Of a stretch of 52,004 nucleotides of DNA, positions 41,457 to 50,040 are shown piece by piece. This DNA comes from Bacteroidota bacterium (GTDB taxonomy: Bacteria > Bacteroidota > Bacteroidia > Bacteroidales > JACABE01). Under the pieces are notes generated by a model. That model was not told the DNA's origin, made no database searches, and worked only from the letters and a program-made list of their open reading frames with translations. Each line of letters begins with the position of its first letter. Position 1 is the stretch's first letter. The stretch covers positions 1 through 52,004 of the forward strand of contig JACABE010000013.1 of the NCBI GenBank assembly GCA_013377005.1, in the 5' to 3' direction. The translations under genes were made by a program, and so were the position numbers.

Positions 41457-42086
41457 TTAAAATATATTCTGTGAAATATTTTTGTTTTTTTGTGCTTTTC
41501 CTCCATTTAGATACATTATCATTTCAACTGTCCTGAATTTAGTCATTGTGTAACCTAGTTTTTCACAAATTGAATTATGTAGTTCTTCGTATTCATCGAA
41601 TTCTGTTAGATATTTACAAAAAGTCAGAAATGACAAATATGATTCACAGTTGCCAATTCTATAGTGATGTGCTAACTCTCCAGTCAAATAGTAATATACT
41701 CTACTGTCCCAAATTGCAAAAATTTCAGGATTAATAAAATGTAGAAGCTTAGTAGTACCAACTAATGAATTATTAAATAATGATTTTAAAGTTTCAAATT
41801 CTGAAATATTTGGAGTTATTCCATTCTTAGCATTGTTTAGGATTTCAATTGCTTTATCAATTGACTTATCAATATTTTCAGAACGAAAATCAAATATTGT
41901 AGGCATCCATCCATAAGTAAAATTAATACCTATAACTAAATTATGTTTTGTTATAGTTTTAATATCACTGAAGTATTTCAAAAACTCAGGATAAGAAATA
42001 TCATAAGTTTGTTTGTCAACTTTGAAGTTACTACAATCTTGAAAAAAATTGTCTATAGAGAAATGATTTTTAAACTTGTCTATCAT
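41457..42086 (-). CDS. Hypothetical protein with a glycosylase-like KLLHF...IWDSRV segment
   Basis: A protein of 209 residues, cytosolic, helix-rich. The central passage NSLVGTTKLLHFINPEIFAIWDSRVYYYL (about 110-138) resembles the KxLHxxxPxxxPxxDxRV passage of small helix-hairpin-helix-like proteins. A strictly placed Asp after Trp could be catalytic or structural. FTYGWMPTIFDF (about 55-66) and EKLGYTMTKFRTVEMIMYLNG near the end are other landmarks. It lies 28 bp after the DUF1643 gene and 13 bp before the gene at 40967. No known family can be assigned with confidence. Confidence 0.6.
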   Translation of the reverse strand: MIDKFKNHFSIDNFFQDCSNFKVDKQTYDISYPEFLKYFSDIKTITKHNLVIGINFTYGWMPTIFDFRSENIDKSIDKAIEILNNAKNGITPNISEFETLKSLFNNSLVGTTKLLHFINPEIFAIWDSRVYYYLTGELAHHYRIGNCESYLSFLTFCKYLTEFDEYEELHNSICEKLGYTMTKFRTVEMIMYLNGGKAQKNKNISQNIF

Positions 42087-42114
42087 ATTGAAAATACCTT
42101 ATTTGATTTATTTA

Positions 42115-42642
42115 TCATAAAGACGATATATATTGCTTAATATCCAAGTTTTTTAATCCCAAATCATATGCTGCTCTCGAAGGATGACGAGGATGTCCAG
42201 TTGTTGTCATTGCTCCAATTTGCAACCAATTAATATTTAAATGAGAAACTGAATTATAAATATCAGAAAGACTATTTTTTAAATAATCTCTTTTTTTTAT
42301 TGGCTCGCCCCAAGCAGCTAAAACACTAATTTCATTTAAGTCTTTCAAACAGTCGAAAATTGAAGCTATATTTTCCGTATGAATATATGAATTCATTTTT
42401 ATATCAAGATTATCAGGACTTGTTGCCCTTTGAGGATATAAATTAAGCATTATAAAACCATCAAAGTTGTTTCTAGTTGCAAATCCGATAATCTTAGAAA
42501 TAGTCATATCGGGTTTGTTTTCATCTGCTGTACTCGGATTTAACCCAATTACTATTAAAGGTTTTAATCCTTTTGAACCAAGAACAAATCTTAATGAATT
42601 ATCCTTGCTATTCTTGTATAAGTCAATCTGATAAGTTTTCAT
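42115..42642 (-). CDS. DUF1643 protein
   Basis: A protein of 175 residues matching the DUF1643 pattern: FVLGSKGLKPLIVIGLNPSTADENKPDMTISKIIGFATRNNFDGFIMLNLYPQRATSPDNL (about 19-79), including the hallmark GLNPSTAD and the N-LYPxRAT passage, then AAWGEPIKKRDYL and GHPRHPSRAAYD. The family is widespread on mobile islands and near restriction systems; its activity is not established. First gene of a three-gene unit preceded by repeat copy E; a GTTAGCC core lies 41 bp upstream of the ATG, the same core as ahead of the gene at 189. It neighbours the GmrSD-like nuclease. Confidence 0.88.
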   Translation of the reverse strand: MKTYQIDLYKNSKDNSLRFVLGSKGLKPLIVIGLNPSTADENKPDMTISKIIGFATRNNFDGFIMLNLYPQRATSPDNLDIKMNSYIHTENIASIFDCLKDLNEISVLAAWGEPIKKRDYLKNSLSDIYNSVSHLNINWLQIGAMTTTGHPRHPSRAAYDLGLKNLDIKQYISSL

Positions 42643-42683
42643 ATTTTACATTTAAATCGCTATGCAGCTATTTTTAAAATGGG

Positions 42684-42808
42684 GGCTAACGTGTATATAA
42701 ACGCAACCCTGTTAATCTTAGCGTCCCACTACGATTTTTATTTAAAGTAATTATTATAAGTTTCCTGCCAGCTTATTAATGTAAAGGTAAGTCTACTCAA
42801 TTAGCATT
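42684..42808 (-). repeat. Cassette-region repeat, copy E, with GTTAGCC core
   Basis: On the plus strand GGCTAAC (42684-42690), then CCCTGTTAATCTTAGCGTCC, CACTACGA, TTTTTATTTAAAGTAATTAT, AAGTTTCCTGCCAGCTTATT and CTCAATTAGCA at the far end. On the gene strand GCTAAT (near the preceding stop) could pair with GTTAGC at the other end, an attC-like arrangement. Confidence 0.7.
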
Positions 42809-42815
42809 TCGGACT

Positions 42816-44678
42816 TTATTCCCATATTCGTTTTGTTAATTCATAAAGTAATAAGTGTCTTTCTTCAATTTCTTTTTTTTCATAAGTTGTATATGGTTTG
42901 AAGTTTAGATTATTGTCTTTTATAAATTTAGCAAAATTTACTTTTTTGTGATACATATCAGGAAGCAAAGTCCTTGCATAATATGTTCCTATCACATTGT
43001 AAGTTTTTAATTTCTCAGGATAAAGTTCGTCACCAGAAGATTGATTGTCCTTTCCTTTTAATAACAAAAGCCCACCAAGTCTATTTCTCTGGAAATTAAA
43101 TTCCTCTTCATCTGTGAATAATTTTAAATTGTCCTCATGATTAGTAATTATATGTTCTATATGGTAAACATTTACACCTTGAGATTGAGATACAAGTTGA
43201 TAATAGCTTCCGTATTCACTTTCGTTTGAAAAATCACTTATATAATGATCAATTCTTGCGAAATAGTATCTCAAGAAAGTTCTACCAAAATCGTTGTATC
43301 CAACATTCTTGAAGAATTCATATTTATATGCTTCGTCTAATGAATCTCTATCATATTTCTTTTTTACTGCTAATAAAAGTTGATTGTCAAAGCTGGTTTT
43401 TGCTAAATTAATCGTTTTGTTTCTAATTGAAATTGAAAGTGAAATGACATTAGTATTAAATTCATTTGATTTATAACTATTTGTCAAATTCAAAAGACTG
43501 AAGAATTTGTCAAAGTATTTTGGGATGAGTTTTAATTTTTCGTTTCGCATTTTGTCTTCTAATTCGATTGACGACAATGTCAAAACAAATTGACCATCCA
43601 TATCATTCAATTTGTTGAAATAAATAAATTCAAAGTCTTTGTAATAATCTCTATAATATTTCAGCATTTCTATATAAACGTCAGAAAAGTAAGGCAGTGT
43701 TTTTTCAACAAAATACCTTGCAGTTTCTTCATTGTTTTTCAAACCAATTTTTGATTCATATTCGTCAAGAAAAATTGTTTTATGGTATCTTGTTTTATCA
43801 AGTTTACTATACTGTTCTGCATTGTCAGAAAACTTGCTTCTAAAATAAAAACCAAAAAATTCATCAATTTGATTTTCGCCGTACTTCTCAATTTTTTCAA
43901 TTTGAGTTTCCCATATTATAATATATTTCTCTCTGTCAGCAATATCAATTTGGCTTAATATTTTACCTTTTAATATTTCATAAGGTTTAAGTGGAACACC
44001 TCTGTCGTTAATTACTTCAAAAACCATAGCAACGTCTTTGTCCTTGTCAATTTCTATCTCAATTAAATAAACTCTATGTCTAAAATAGGAAATGAAGGTT
44101 TGTAATTTGTGAGGTGTCGTAAATTTATTTTCTAAACTATTAAAGATCACCGAATAATTTTTATAAATATTTCTTTCTGAAATTACATTGTCATCCTTTC
44201 TTTTAGTAAAGTCAGTATTATTTTCCAAAACATCTTCAAGAGCAGTTTCTCTATCCTTGAAACCCACCCAAAATGTTTTGCCAAATTCAGTTACACCAAC
44301 AATTGAGTTTTTTAATGAGTCAATTATATATTGTTCAAGTTTGTATTTGATTGCTATATGATACAGTCCAATTGAAATCAATGTTAAGGTTGTAAGTCTT
44401 TGTTGTCCGTCAACAATATACTTTTTCCCTTTAATAAGATTTGTCATAAAAGTGTTTAGATAATACCATTCAAGTTTATCTGTACTTTCTTGATTAATTA
44501 TCTGATTCGGATTATATTTTTCTAAATCAAAACGATAATAAATATCCTTCAAAAGAGATGATACTGGTTTATAGTCAAGTTCATCATTCCATTTATACTC
44601 TCTCTGATAAAAGTCAACATCATATTGAATGTTGTTAAAAATCTGACTTATCTTTCTGTCGTAAGGTTTTAGTCCCAT
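42816..44678 (-). CDS. GmrSD-like DUF262-DUF1524 protein (type IV restriction-like)
   Basis: A protein of 620 residues. N-terminal DUF262 (ParB/Srx-like nucleotidase fold): QREYKWNDEL at 25-34 and KKYIVDGQQRLTTLTLIS with D90-G-Q-Q-R-L-T-T-L98, then FEVINDRGVPLKPYEILKGK (about 220-239). C-terminal DUF1524 HNH-type nuclease: VYHIEHIITNHEDN with H506, E508 and H509, then FQRNRLGGLLLLKGKDNQSS. The two activities are fused in one chain, as in many GmrSD homologues, which hydrolyse NTP and cleave DNA with modified (for example glucosylated hydroxymethyl) cytosine. Motifs look intact, so it should be an active anti-phage nuclease. First gene of the repeat-separated region; repeats E and F flank it. 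Confidence 0.88.
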   Translation of the reverse strand: MGLKPYDRKISQIFNNIQYDVDFYQREYKWNDELDYKPVSSLLKDIYYRFDLEKYNPNQIINQESTDKLEWYYLNTFMTNLIKGKKYIVDGQQRLTTLTLISIGLYHIAIKYKLEQYIIDSLKNSIVGVTEFGKTFWVGFKDRETALEDVLENNTDFTKRKDDNVISERNIYKNYSVIFNSLENKFTTPHKLQTFISYFRHRVYLIEIEIDKDKDVAMVFEVINDRGVPLKPYEILKGKILSQIDIADREKYIIIWETQIEKIEKYGENQIDEFFGFYFRSKFSDNAEQYSKLDKTRYHKTIFLDEYESKIGLKNNEETARYFVEKTLPYFSDVYIEMLKYYRDYYKDFEFIYFNKLNDMDGQFVLTLSSIELEDKMRNEKLKLIPKYFDKFFSLLNLTNSYKSNEFNTNVISLSISIRNKTINLAKTSFDNQLLLAVKKKYDRDSLDEAYKYEFFKNVGYNDFGRTFLRYYFARIDHYISDFSNESEYGSYYQLVSQSQGVNVYHIEHIITNHEDNLKLFTDEEEFNFQRNRLGGLLLLKGKDNQSSGDELYPEKLKTYNVIGTYYARTLLPDMYHKKVNFAKFIKDNNLNFKPYTTYEKKEIEERHLLLYELTKRIWE

Positions 44679-44786
44679 ATATTCTTTTATGTTTTAATTT
44701 TTTGTAATTATTATCAATATACTGCAATGTTTTTTAGCCTGTACGCATAACTTGTTTCTCAGATCAACTTTGCAGTGAGCTATTAC

Positions 44787-44816
44787 TATTTATGAGTAGC
44801 CTGCTACATTTTTTTA
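44787..44816 (-). repeat. Cassette-region repeat, copy F (degenerate)
   Basis: CTATTTATGAGTAGCCTGCT followed by ACATTTTTTTAC is a shortened version of the CTGTTTATCGTAGC-N-GCTACGATTTTT part of copies A, D and E, with two bases lost from the hairpin loop. Confidence 0.45.
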
Positions 44817-45049
44817 CAAATATACAATTTATACAAAACCAATAATAAAATTTTGTAATTAATTGTAAATTTATTTTTTATGAATAATCATTAATCCACC
44901 AATGTTATCAACATAAGTTTATAGTATAGTGTAGTTTATGTTTGCTATTTTTTTTGCTTTCAGGCAAAATAAAATGAATACAATGAAATTTAATCATAAA
45001 TATTTTAAATTATTTTCTCATACAATTAACAGCTTCAAGATGCAAAAAA

Positions 45050-45118
45050 CAAGCTGCAATTTTTATTTAAATTAATGATGATAGCTTTCTTTTTAAGTTT
45101 TAATTTGCCTGTATTAAA
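45050..45118 (-). repeat. Cassette-region repeat, copy G (right half)
   Basis: AAGCTGCAATTTTTATTTAA, TTAATGATGATAGC, TTTCTTTTTAAGTTTTAATT and GCCTGTATTA. It matches the right half of copy A (38477-38550) along its length. Marks the outer edge of the repeat-separated region. Confidence 0.55.
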
Positions 45119-45177
45119 AGTAGTAAATAGCAAATACACATATTTTTAGTTTCGGTAATTAATGTATAAAAACATTA

Positions 45178-45305
45178 GAACGCAGATTAAACGGATACGT
45201 TCCGTAAACGCAGATTTTCACGAATTATTCAGAATATTTTGATTTTCATATATTAATAATCCGTTTTATCAGCGTTTCCCAAAGGGATCTGAGTCATCCG
45301 CGTTC
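45178..45305. mobile_element. MITE-like element with GAACGCRGAT terminal inverted repeats
   Basis: 128 bp starting GAACGCAGAT and ending ATCCGCGTTC (9 of 10 bases inverted-complementary). Internal sub-repeats AACGCAGATT, TCCGTTTTATCAGCGTTTCC and AAACGGATACG continue the inverted structure. It has no coding capacity. Elements of this look, with GCAGAT/ATCCG motifs, are common between Bacteroidota genes. No TA or other target duplication is evident. Confidence 0.6.
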
Positions 45306-45450
45306 ATGAAAAACACATTAGAAAAATTAATGGTATATTTCAAATATGTCAATAAATGAATCTTAGTACTTATCTTCTATAATTCATCATTCCTAATTCA
45401 AAAAAAACAGTGATTAATCAGAATTTCATAAAATATTAAAAAAAATAGCT

Positions 45451-45458
45451 TAGATTTG
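45451..45458 (+). promoter_or_regulatory. -7 box TAGATTTG of the TamB-like gene
   Basis: Matches TAnnTTTG. Transcription should begin near 45464, and the frame of the TamB-like protein is open from 45463, so the whole leader is potentially coding and contains no ATG. Confidence 0.5.
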
Positions 45459-45582
45459 CTAAAAACAAAGAAATTCAATTATTTTTGTTCTTTCATTCAT
45501 AATCCAATCAAAACCTAAAAAAATTAAGCGAAAAATACGTAAAATACTAATCTACTTCTTTTCGGTAATTATTATTTTACCG

Positions 45583-48500
45583 TTGCTTCTCTTTGCTATC
45601 TTATCCAATGGCACGGTTCAAACGTATGTTGCCCAAAAAATAGCGGCTCGTCTATCCGATGAGTTACATACCGAAATAGCTATTTCAAAACTCCACATCA
45701 GTCTTGGTTTGCACATTTTGCTCGAAGACATCTATATTAACGACCAATATCATAATACATTACTACGCACCAAACAAATCGATTGTAAAATCCGCAAGCT
45801 TTCTTTTTTCAAAAAAAAAATAGAGTTTAGCAAAGTACTATTCGACGAAAACCAGGTAGCCATTGTAAAATATAAAAACGACTCCGTTGTCAATTTCCAG
45901 TTTTTAGTTGAGTATTTTAAATCAAAAGACACCACTACTACCTTAAAAAACGATTGGAAGATATCAGGACGCTCTTTTGAAATCAAAAATACAAGCTTTA
46001 AGTTTCAGAACCAGGATAAAATGAATTTTGTCGGCAAAACGATTGATTTAAATAATCTTATGCTGACCGATATGAATTTTAAAGTTGATACATTATTAAT
46101 GAATGGCGATACATTGAATGTAAATATCTTCAAACTCTCATTTAAAGATAAATCAGGCTTTATTTTAAATAATTTATCCACACGTATAACGTATTACCCC
46201 GGATATTTTGGTTTAAAATACCTAACGATTGAAACACCGAAAACAAAACTTTCACTCGATTGCAGTCTTGCATACAATGAACCAAATGATTTGAACGATT
46301 TTATGAATAAAGTTCAGATACAATCCAACATACGGCCTTCGAAATTAGATATGAAAGATATAGCATATTTTGTAAACAGTATGCAAGGTATGGATAATTT
46401 ACTATCCTTATCCGGGAAAATTTCAGGAAAAGTATCAAACATAAAGTTTCGCGAATTCAAATTTGGATACGGAAAAGCTACAAATTTCGAAGGCGCTGTT
46501 TCCTTAAATGGTCTGCCTAACGTCGAAGAAACTTTTATCCGCTTGTCAGTTGATAAGTTTACAACTACTAAAGCCGATATCGAAAACTTTGTTATACCCG
46601 GAAAATTTATTAAGCATATACAAATACCCCAGCAATTACTTTCGTTTGGCAATGTAATGCTTAAAGGAGATTTTACAGGATTTTACAACGATTTCAATGC
46701 TTATGCCGATTTTGTTACACAAAATGGTAATTTTTCAACAGATATTACACTCAAGAAAAATAGTAAAAATAATAATATTGAATACAAAGGACATTTGGGT
46801 GCCAACCAGTTTAATTTAGGCACTTTCTTCAATACGCCTACACTATTTGGCAAGCTCAATCTCGATGCTGAAATTTCAGGTTCCGGAATCACTGCCAATA
46901 CGGCCAAAGTTAAAATGACAGGAGGAATTAATCGCTTCGAATTTAAAGGAAACGTTTACGACAGTATCGCAATTAAAGGCGACATTGCCAACAATAAGTT
47001 CAATGGATACTTAGGTGTTAAGGACGATAAAATTGATTTTAACTTTTTGGGAGTTGTTGATTATGCTTCAAACAATCCTGTGTTTGATTTTACAGCCAAC
47101 ATTCGTGATGCCAATCTTTACAAATTAAAACTTTTAGATACAGATTCTACGGGTTTGCTTTCCACTAATCTCAATTTTAATTTCACGGGTAAAAAAATTG
47201 ATGATATTGTGGGCACTATAAAAATAGAGAATACCAGCTATCAGCAAAGAAAAGAACATTACAACATGAAAAAGCTGTCGCTGATTACATATAATGATAC
47301 CCTAGGTCAACGAAAAATAGATTTATTATCAGACTTCATTGATGCAAATATGTATGGGAAATTTAGGTTTGAAGATTTATCTTTTGTATTCAATAAATTT
47401 ATCAACAACTATTTACCATCAATTACTACTGCAAAAGCAAACAATGAGATTTTATTAAGCAACAACAATGAGCAGAAGTTTGACTTTAACATCAATCTAA
47501 AAAATGCAGAAACGCTCACTCGTTTATTAGTACCAAAACTTACGATTAGTAAAAACTCAATAATTACCGGTAGTTATAACTCAATTTCCTCAAATTTTAA
47601 GATTCATGGAAGTGCCGACACTATCAGCTTTAACAATCAGGTATTCGACAAATTTTATCTAGACGGAACTACTGATGAAAAACGATTATATTTACTCACA
47701 GGCTGCAAACGCTTACGTTTTGGGGAAAATTTGGGTATCGATAATTTCAAACTCAACTCTCTTGTACAAAGTGATAGTATTTTTTATGCCTTATATTGGA
47801 AAGATACATTAACAAAAACAAAAAATTCAGGAGATATCAGTGGATTTGCCAGCTTTAATAAAGCACCTTTAATAGATATGCGTATTGTTCGTTCCGACAT
47901 TATTATTAACGATTCTGTTTGGCATTTATACGGAGAAAACTTTCTGAGTATCAATAAAAAAGATATTACTATTCAGAATCTTGAATTTGGTGACAAAAAA
48001 CAGTCGGTAAAATTAGATGGTAAAATCAGCAACAACCCACTTGATAAATTCACATTAAGTTTCAATCATTTCAATCTCTCACAACTTGCATTTTTAATTG
48101 CAGATAAAAACATTGAAGTGGGTGGTTTTTTAGATGGAAAGGTTGATTTAGTTGATTTATACAAATCACCCAATTTTACAACAGATGTCAATGTCCTCAA
48201 TCTTTTCTTCAACAAAAACAAATTAGGCGATTTAAATATAAAATCCACCTGGGACAAAGTGAAAAATGGCTTATTTGTAAATACAAATCTTATTTTTGAA
48301 GGTAATTATAAAAAAGACACAACACTATTTATTACTGGCTGGTACTTTCCTGATAATAATGATCAAAACTTTGATTTCAAAGCTAAATTAAATCAACTTA
48401 AATTAAGAAGCTTAACCCACTATTTCAAAAGTTTTAGTTCAAAATTTGACGGACAAGCAATTGGAAACTTAACGTTGAAAGGAACATTAAAAAATCCTGA

Positions 48501-49974
48501 AATCAATGGCAAAGTTTTATTATTAAGATCTTCAATGAAAATAGATTATACAGGAGTTGAATACACTATTTCTAATTCCGATTCTATTGAAATCAATACC
48601 AATTATTTTAAGTTTACAAATTTAGGAATTGCAACCGAAACAGGCAGGGCCGTAATGGATGGTAAAATTACGCATCAGGGATTTAGAAATATTAAAATAG
48701 ACCTTAATTTAAAATATAATAATTTAATGGTTTTAAATACTATTTCAACTGATAATGAATTATTTTACGGAAAAGCTTATGCAAGTGGGATGATAAAAAT
48801 ATTTGGTACAGATAAAGATATTCATCTTGATATTAGAGCTAAAACGAATAAAGAAACTGCACTATTTATACCCCTTTCCGATAAAACTGAAACAAAAGAA
48901 AATAATTTTATAACTTTTATTGAAAAACAAAAAGAATATAAAATACCCACCAAATCAAGCAATCGTTTTGCAGGTATATCAATGAAATGTGAGCTGGAAA
49001 TAACTCCGGATGCAGAAATAGGTATTAACCTGGAAACACCTCAAACTGTGGGTAATATTAAAGCCTTTGGTGATGGAAACATTCAATTAATTATTGACAA
49101 AGAAGGCGAATTTAAAATGTTTGGAGATTATGTTATCAGTGATGGTTTATATTTCTTATCTATTCAAAGCTTTATCAATAAAAAGTTTAATATTCAAAGT
49201 GGAGCAAGTATCACATGGAAAGGCGATCCTTACGATGCAACAGTAAAAATGAAAGCCATATACAATATAAGAGCTTCTTTATATCCAATTTTAATAAATA
49301 GTGCTGAAACCAATGTGAGCAAGAAAAAAGTTCCTGTTCAAAGTATTATCAGCATTGAGGGAAAATTGAACAATCCATCAGTTGATTTCGATATTGGACT
49401 TCCAAGTGTTGACCAAGAAACAAAAGATCGCTTTTTTAGTATCCTCGACCGCAACGACAAACAACTTATGCTATCACAGAACTTCATTTTATTAATGACA
49501 AATAATTTTATTTCTCAAAACAGAAATACATATAGTTCTTCCGTTGGCACCGGAGTGGGGAATTCTTCGTTTGAAATGCTATCAAATCAGATTAGTAACA
49601 TATTATCGCAAAATATTGAATTTATTGATATAGGTGTAAATTATCGTCCTGGTGACCAACTGAGTTCTCAGGAAGTACAAATAGCACTTTCAAAGCAACT
49701 CATCAATGATAGAGTTACAATTGATGTTAATGGTGGTTTTGGAGGAACTGTAAAAACTACAGAAGCAGCAGCTAAACAAAGTACAAATATTGTAGGGGAT
49801 GTAAATGTTGAATATAAAATTACAGAAGATGGTAGATTTAGGTTTAAAGTTTTCAACCGTTCCAATACAAATGAGTTTATGAACACCATTTCTCCCTACA
49901 CGCAAGGGATAGGTTTTTTCTATCGTCGCGAATTTGATAATATAAAAGAGCTATTCAGTAACCCTAAAAAATAA
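45583..49974 (+). CDS. tamB: TamB-like (DUF490) translocation/assembly module protein
   Basis: A giant envelope protein of at least 1463 residues: N-terminal membrane anchor, a very long beta-helical AsmA/TamB-type body (motifs such as FEIKNTSFKFQNQDKMNFVGKTIDL), and a DUF490 C terminus (about 1150-1463: GNIQLIIDKEGEFKMFGDYVISDGLYFLSI, SIISIEGKLNNPSVDFDIGLP, PYTQGIGFFYRREF). It bridges the inner and outer membranes and moves lipids, or helps outer-membrane protein assembly. The start given (TTG) is the first conventional start codon but cuts the membrane anchor. The frame is open 120 bp further and reads KPKKIKRKIRKILIYFFSVI, the proper basic-plus-hydrophobic N terminus, yet with no ATG, GTG or TTG. 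A non-standard start (ATT or ATA near 45478-45500) or a sequence error is likely. Confidence 0.88.
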   Translation: MLLFAILSNGTVQTYVAQKIAARLSDELHTEIAISKLHISLGLHILLEDIYINDQYHNTLLRTKQIDCKIRKLSFFKKKIEFSKVLFDENQVAIVKYKNDSVVNFQFLVEYFKSKDTTTTLKNDWKISGRSFEIKNTSFKFQNQDKMNFVGKTIDLNNLMLTDMNFKVDTLLMNGDTLNVNIFKLSFKDKSGFILNNLSTRITYYPGYFGLKYLTIETPKTKLSLDCSLAYNEPNDLNDFMNKVQIQSNIRPSKLDMKDIAYFVNSMQGMDNLLSLSGKISGKVSNIKFREFKFGYGKATNFEGAVSLNGLPNVEETFIRLSVDKFTTTKADIENFVIPGKFIKHIQIPQQLLSFGNVMLKGDFTGFYNDFNAYADFVTQNGNFSTDITLKKNSKNNNIEYKGHLGANQFNLGTFFNTPTLFGKLNLDAEISGSGITANTAKVKMTGGINRFEFKGNVYDSIAIKGDIANNKFNGYLGVKDDKIDFNFLGVVDYASNNPVFDFTANIRDANLYKLKLLDTDSTGLLSTNLNFNFTGKKIDDIVGTIKIENTSYQQRKEHYNMKKLSLITYNDTLGQRKIDLLSDFIDANMYGKFRFEDLSFVFNKFINNYLPSITTAKANNEILLSNNNEQKFDFNINLKNAETLTRLLVPKLTISKNSIITGSYNSISSNFKIHGSADTISFNNQVFDKFYLDGTTDEKRLYLLTGCKRLRFGENLGIDNFKLNSLVQSDSIFYALYWKDTLTKTKNSGDISGFASFNKAPLIDMRIVRSDIIINDSVWHLYGENFLSINKKDITIQNLEFGDKKQSVKLDGKISNNPLDKFTLSFNHFNLSQLAFLIADKNIEVGGFLDGKVDLVDLYKSPNFTTDVNVLNLFFNKNKLGDLNIKSTWDKVKNGLFVNTNLIFEGNYKKDTTLFITGWYFPDNNDQNFDFKAKLNQLKLRSLTHYFKSFSSKFDGQAIGNLTLKGTLKNPEINGKVLLLRSSMKIDYTGVEYTISNSDSIEINTNYFKFTNLGIATETGRAVMDGKITHQGFRNIKIDLNLKYNNLMVLNTISTDNELFYGKAYASGMIKIFGTDKDIHLDIRAKTNKETALFIPLSDKTETKENNFITFIEKQKEYKIPTKSSNRFAGISMKCELEITPDAEIGINLETPQTVGNIKAFGDGNIQLIIDKEGEFKMFGDYVISDGLYFLSIQSFINKKFNIQSGASITWKGDPYDATVKMKAIYNIRASLYPILINSAETNVSKKKVPVQSIISIEGKLNNPSVDFDIGLPSVDQETKDRFFSILDRNDKQLMLSQNFILLMTNNFISQNRNTYSSSVGTGVGNSSFEMLSNQISNILSQNIEFIDIGVNYRPGDQLSSQEVQIALSKQLINDRVTIDVNGGFGGTVKTTEAAAKQSTNIVGDVNVEYKITEDGRFRFKVFNRSNTNEFMNTISPYTQGIGFFYRREFDNIKELFSNPKK

Positions 49975-50008
49975 TCTTAAAATTAAATTTACTTCGCTAT
50001 AAAAAGAA

Positions 50009-50033
50009 AAGGCTGGCAAAAATTACCAGCCTT
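50009..50033 (-). terminator. Terminator at the end of the guanylyltransferase gene
   Basis: AAGGCTGG, a 9-base loop, CCAGCCTT: an 8-bp stem. On the minus strand it is followed by TTTTCTTTTT, a good T tract, 8 bp past the stop codon. It may also slow plus-strand transcripts from tamB. Confidence 0.85.
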
Positions 50034-50040
50034 ACATATT

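Larger units (their letters stand above)
44679..45582. other. About 900-bp intergenic region rich in repeats
   Basis: Between the nuclease start and the first usual start codon of the tamB-like gene. It holds a decayed cassette-region repeat (F, 44787-44816), copy G (45050-45118), a MITE-like element (45178-45305), a promoter box (45451-45458) and, from 45463, an open frame that is the true N terminus of the TamB-like protein. Apart from that frame, no gene was seen. Confidence 0.6.

Noticed and set aside
45178-45305. Small RNA or tRNA gene
   Set aside because: It has terminal inverted repeats and internal repeats but no cloverleaf, promoter or terminator.
49668-49905. Minus-strand frames within the 3' end of the tamB-like gene
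   Set aside because: They lie opposite conserved DUF490 sequence, have no promoter or signal, and are explained by codon bias of the sense gene.
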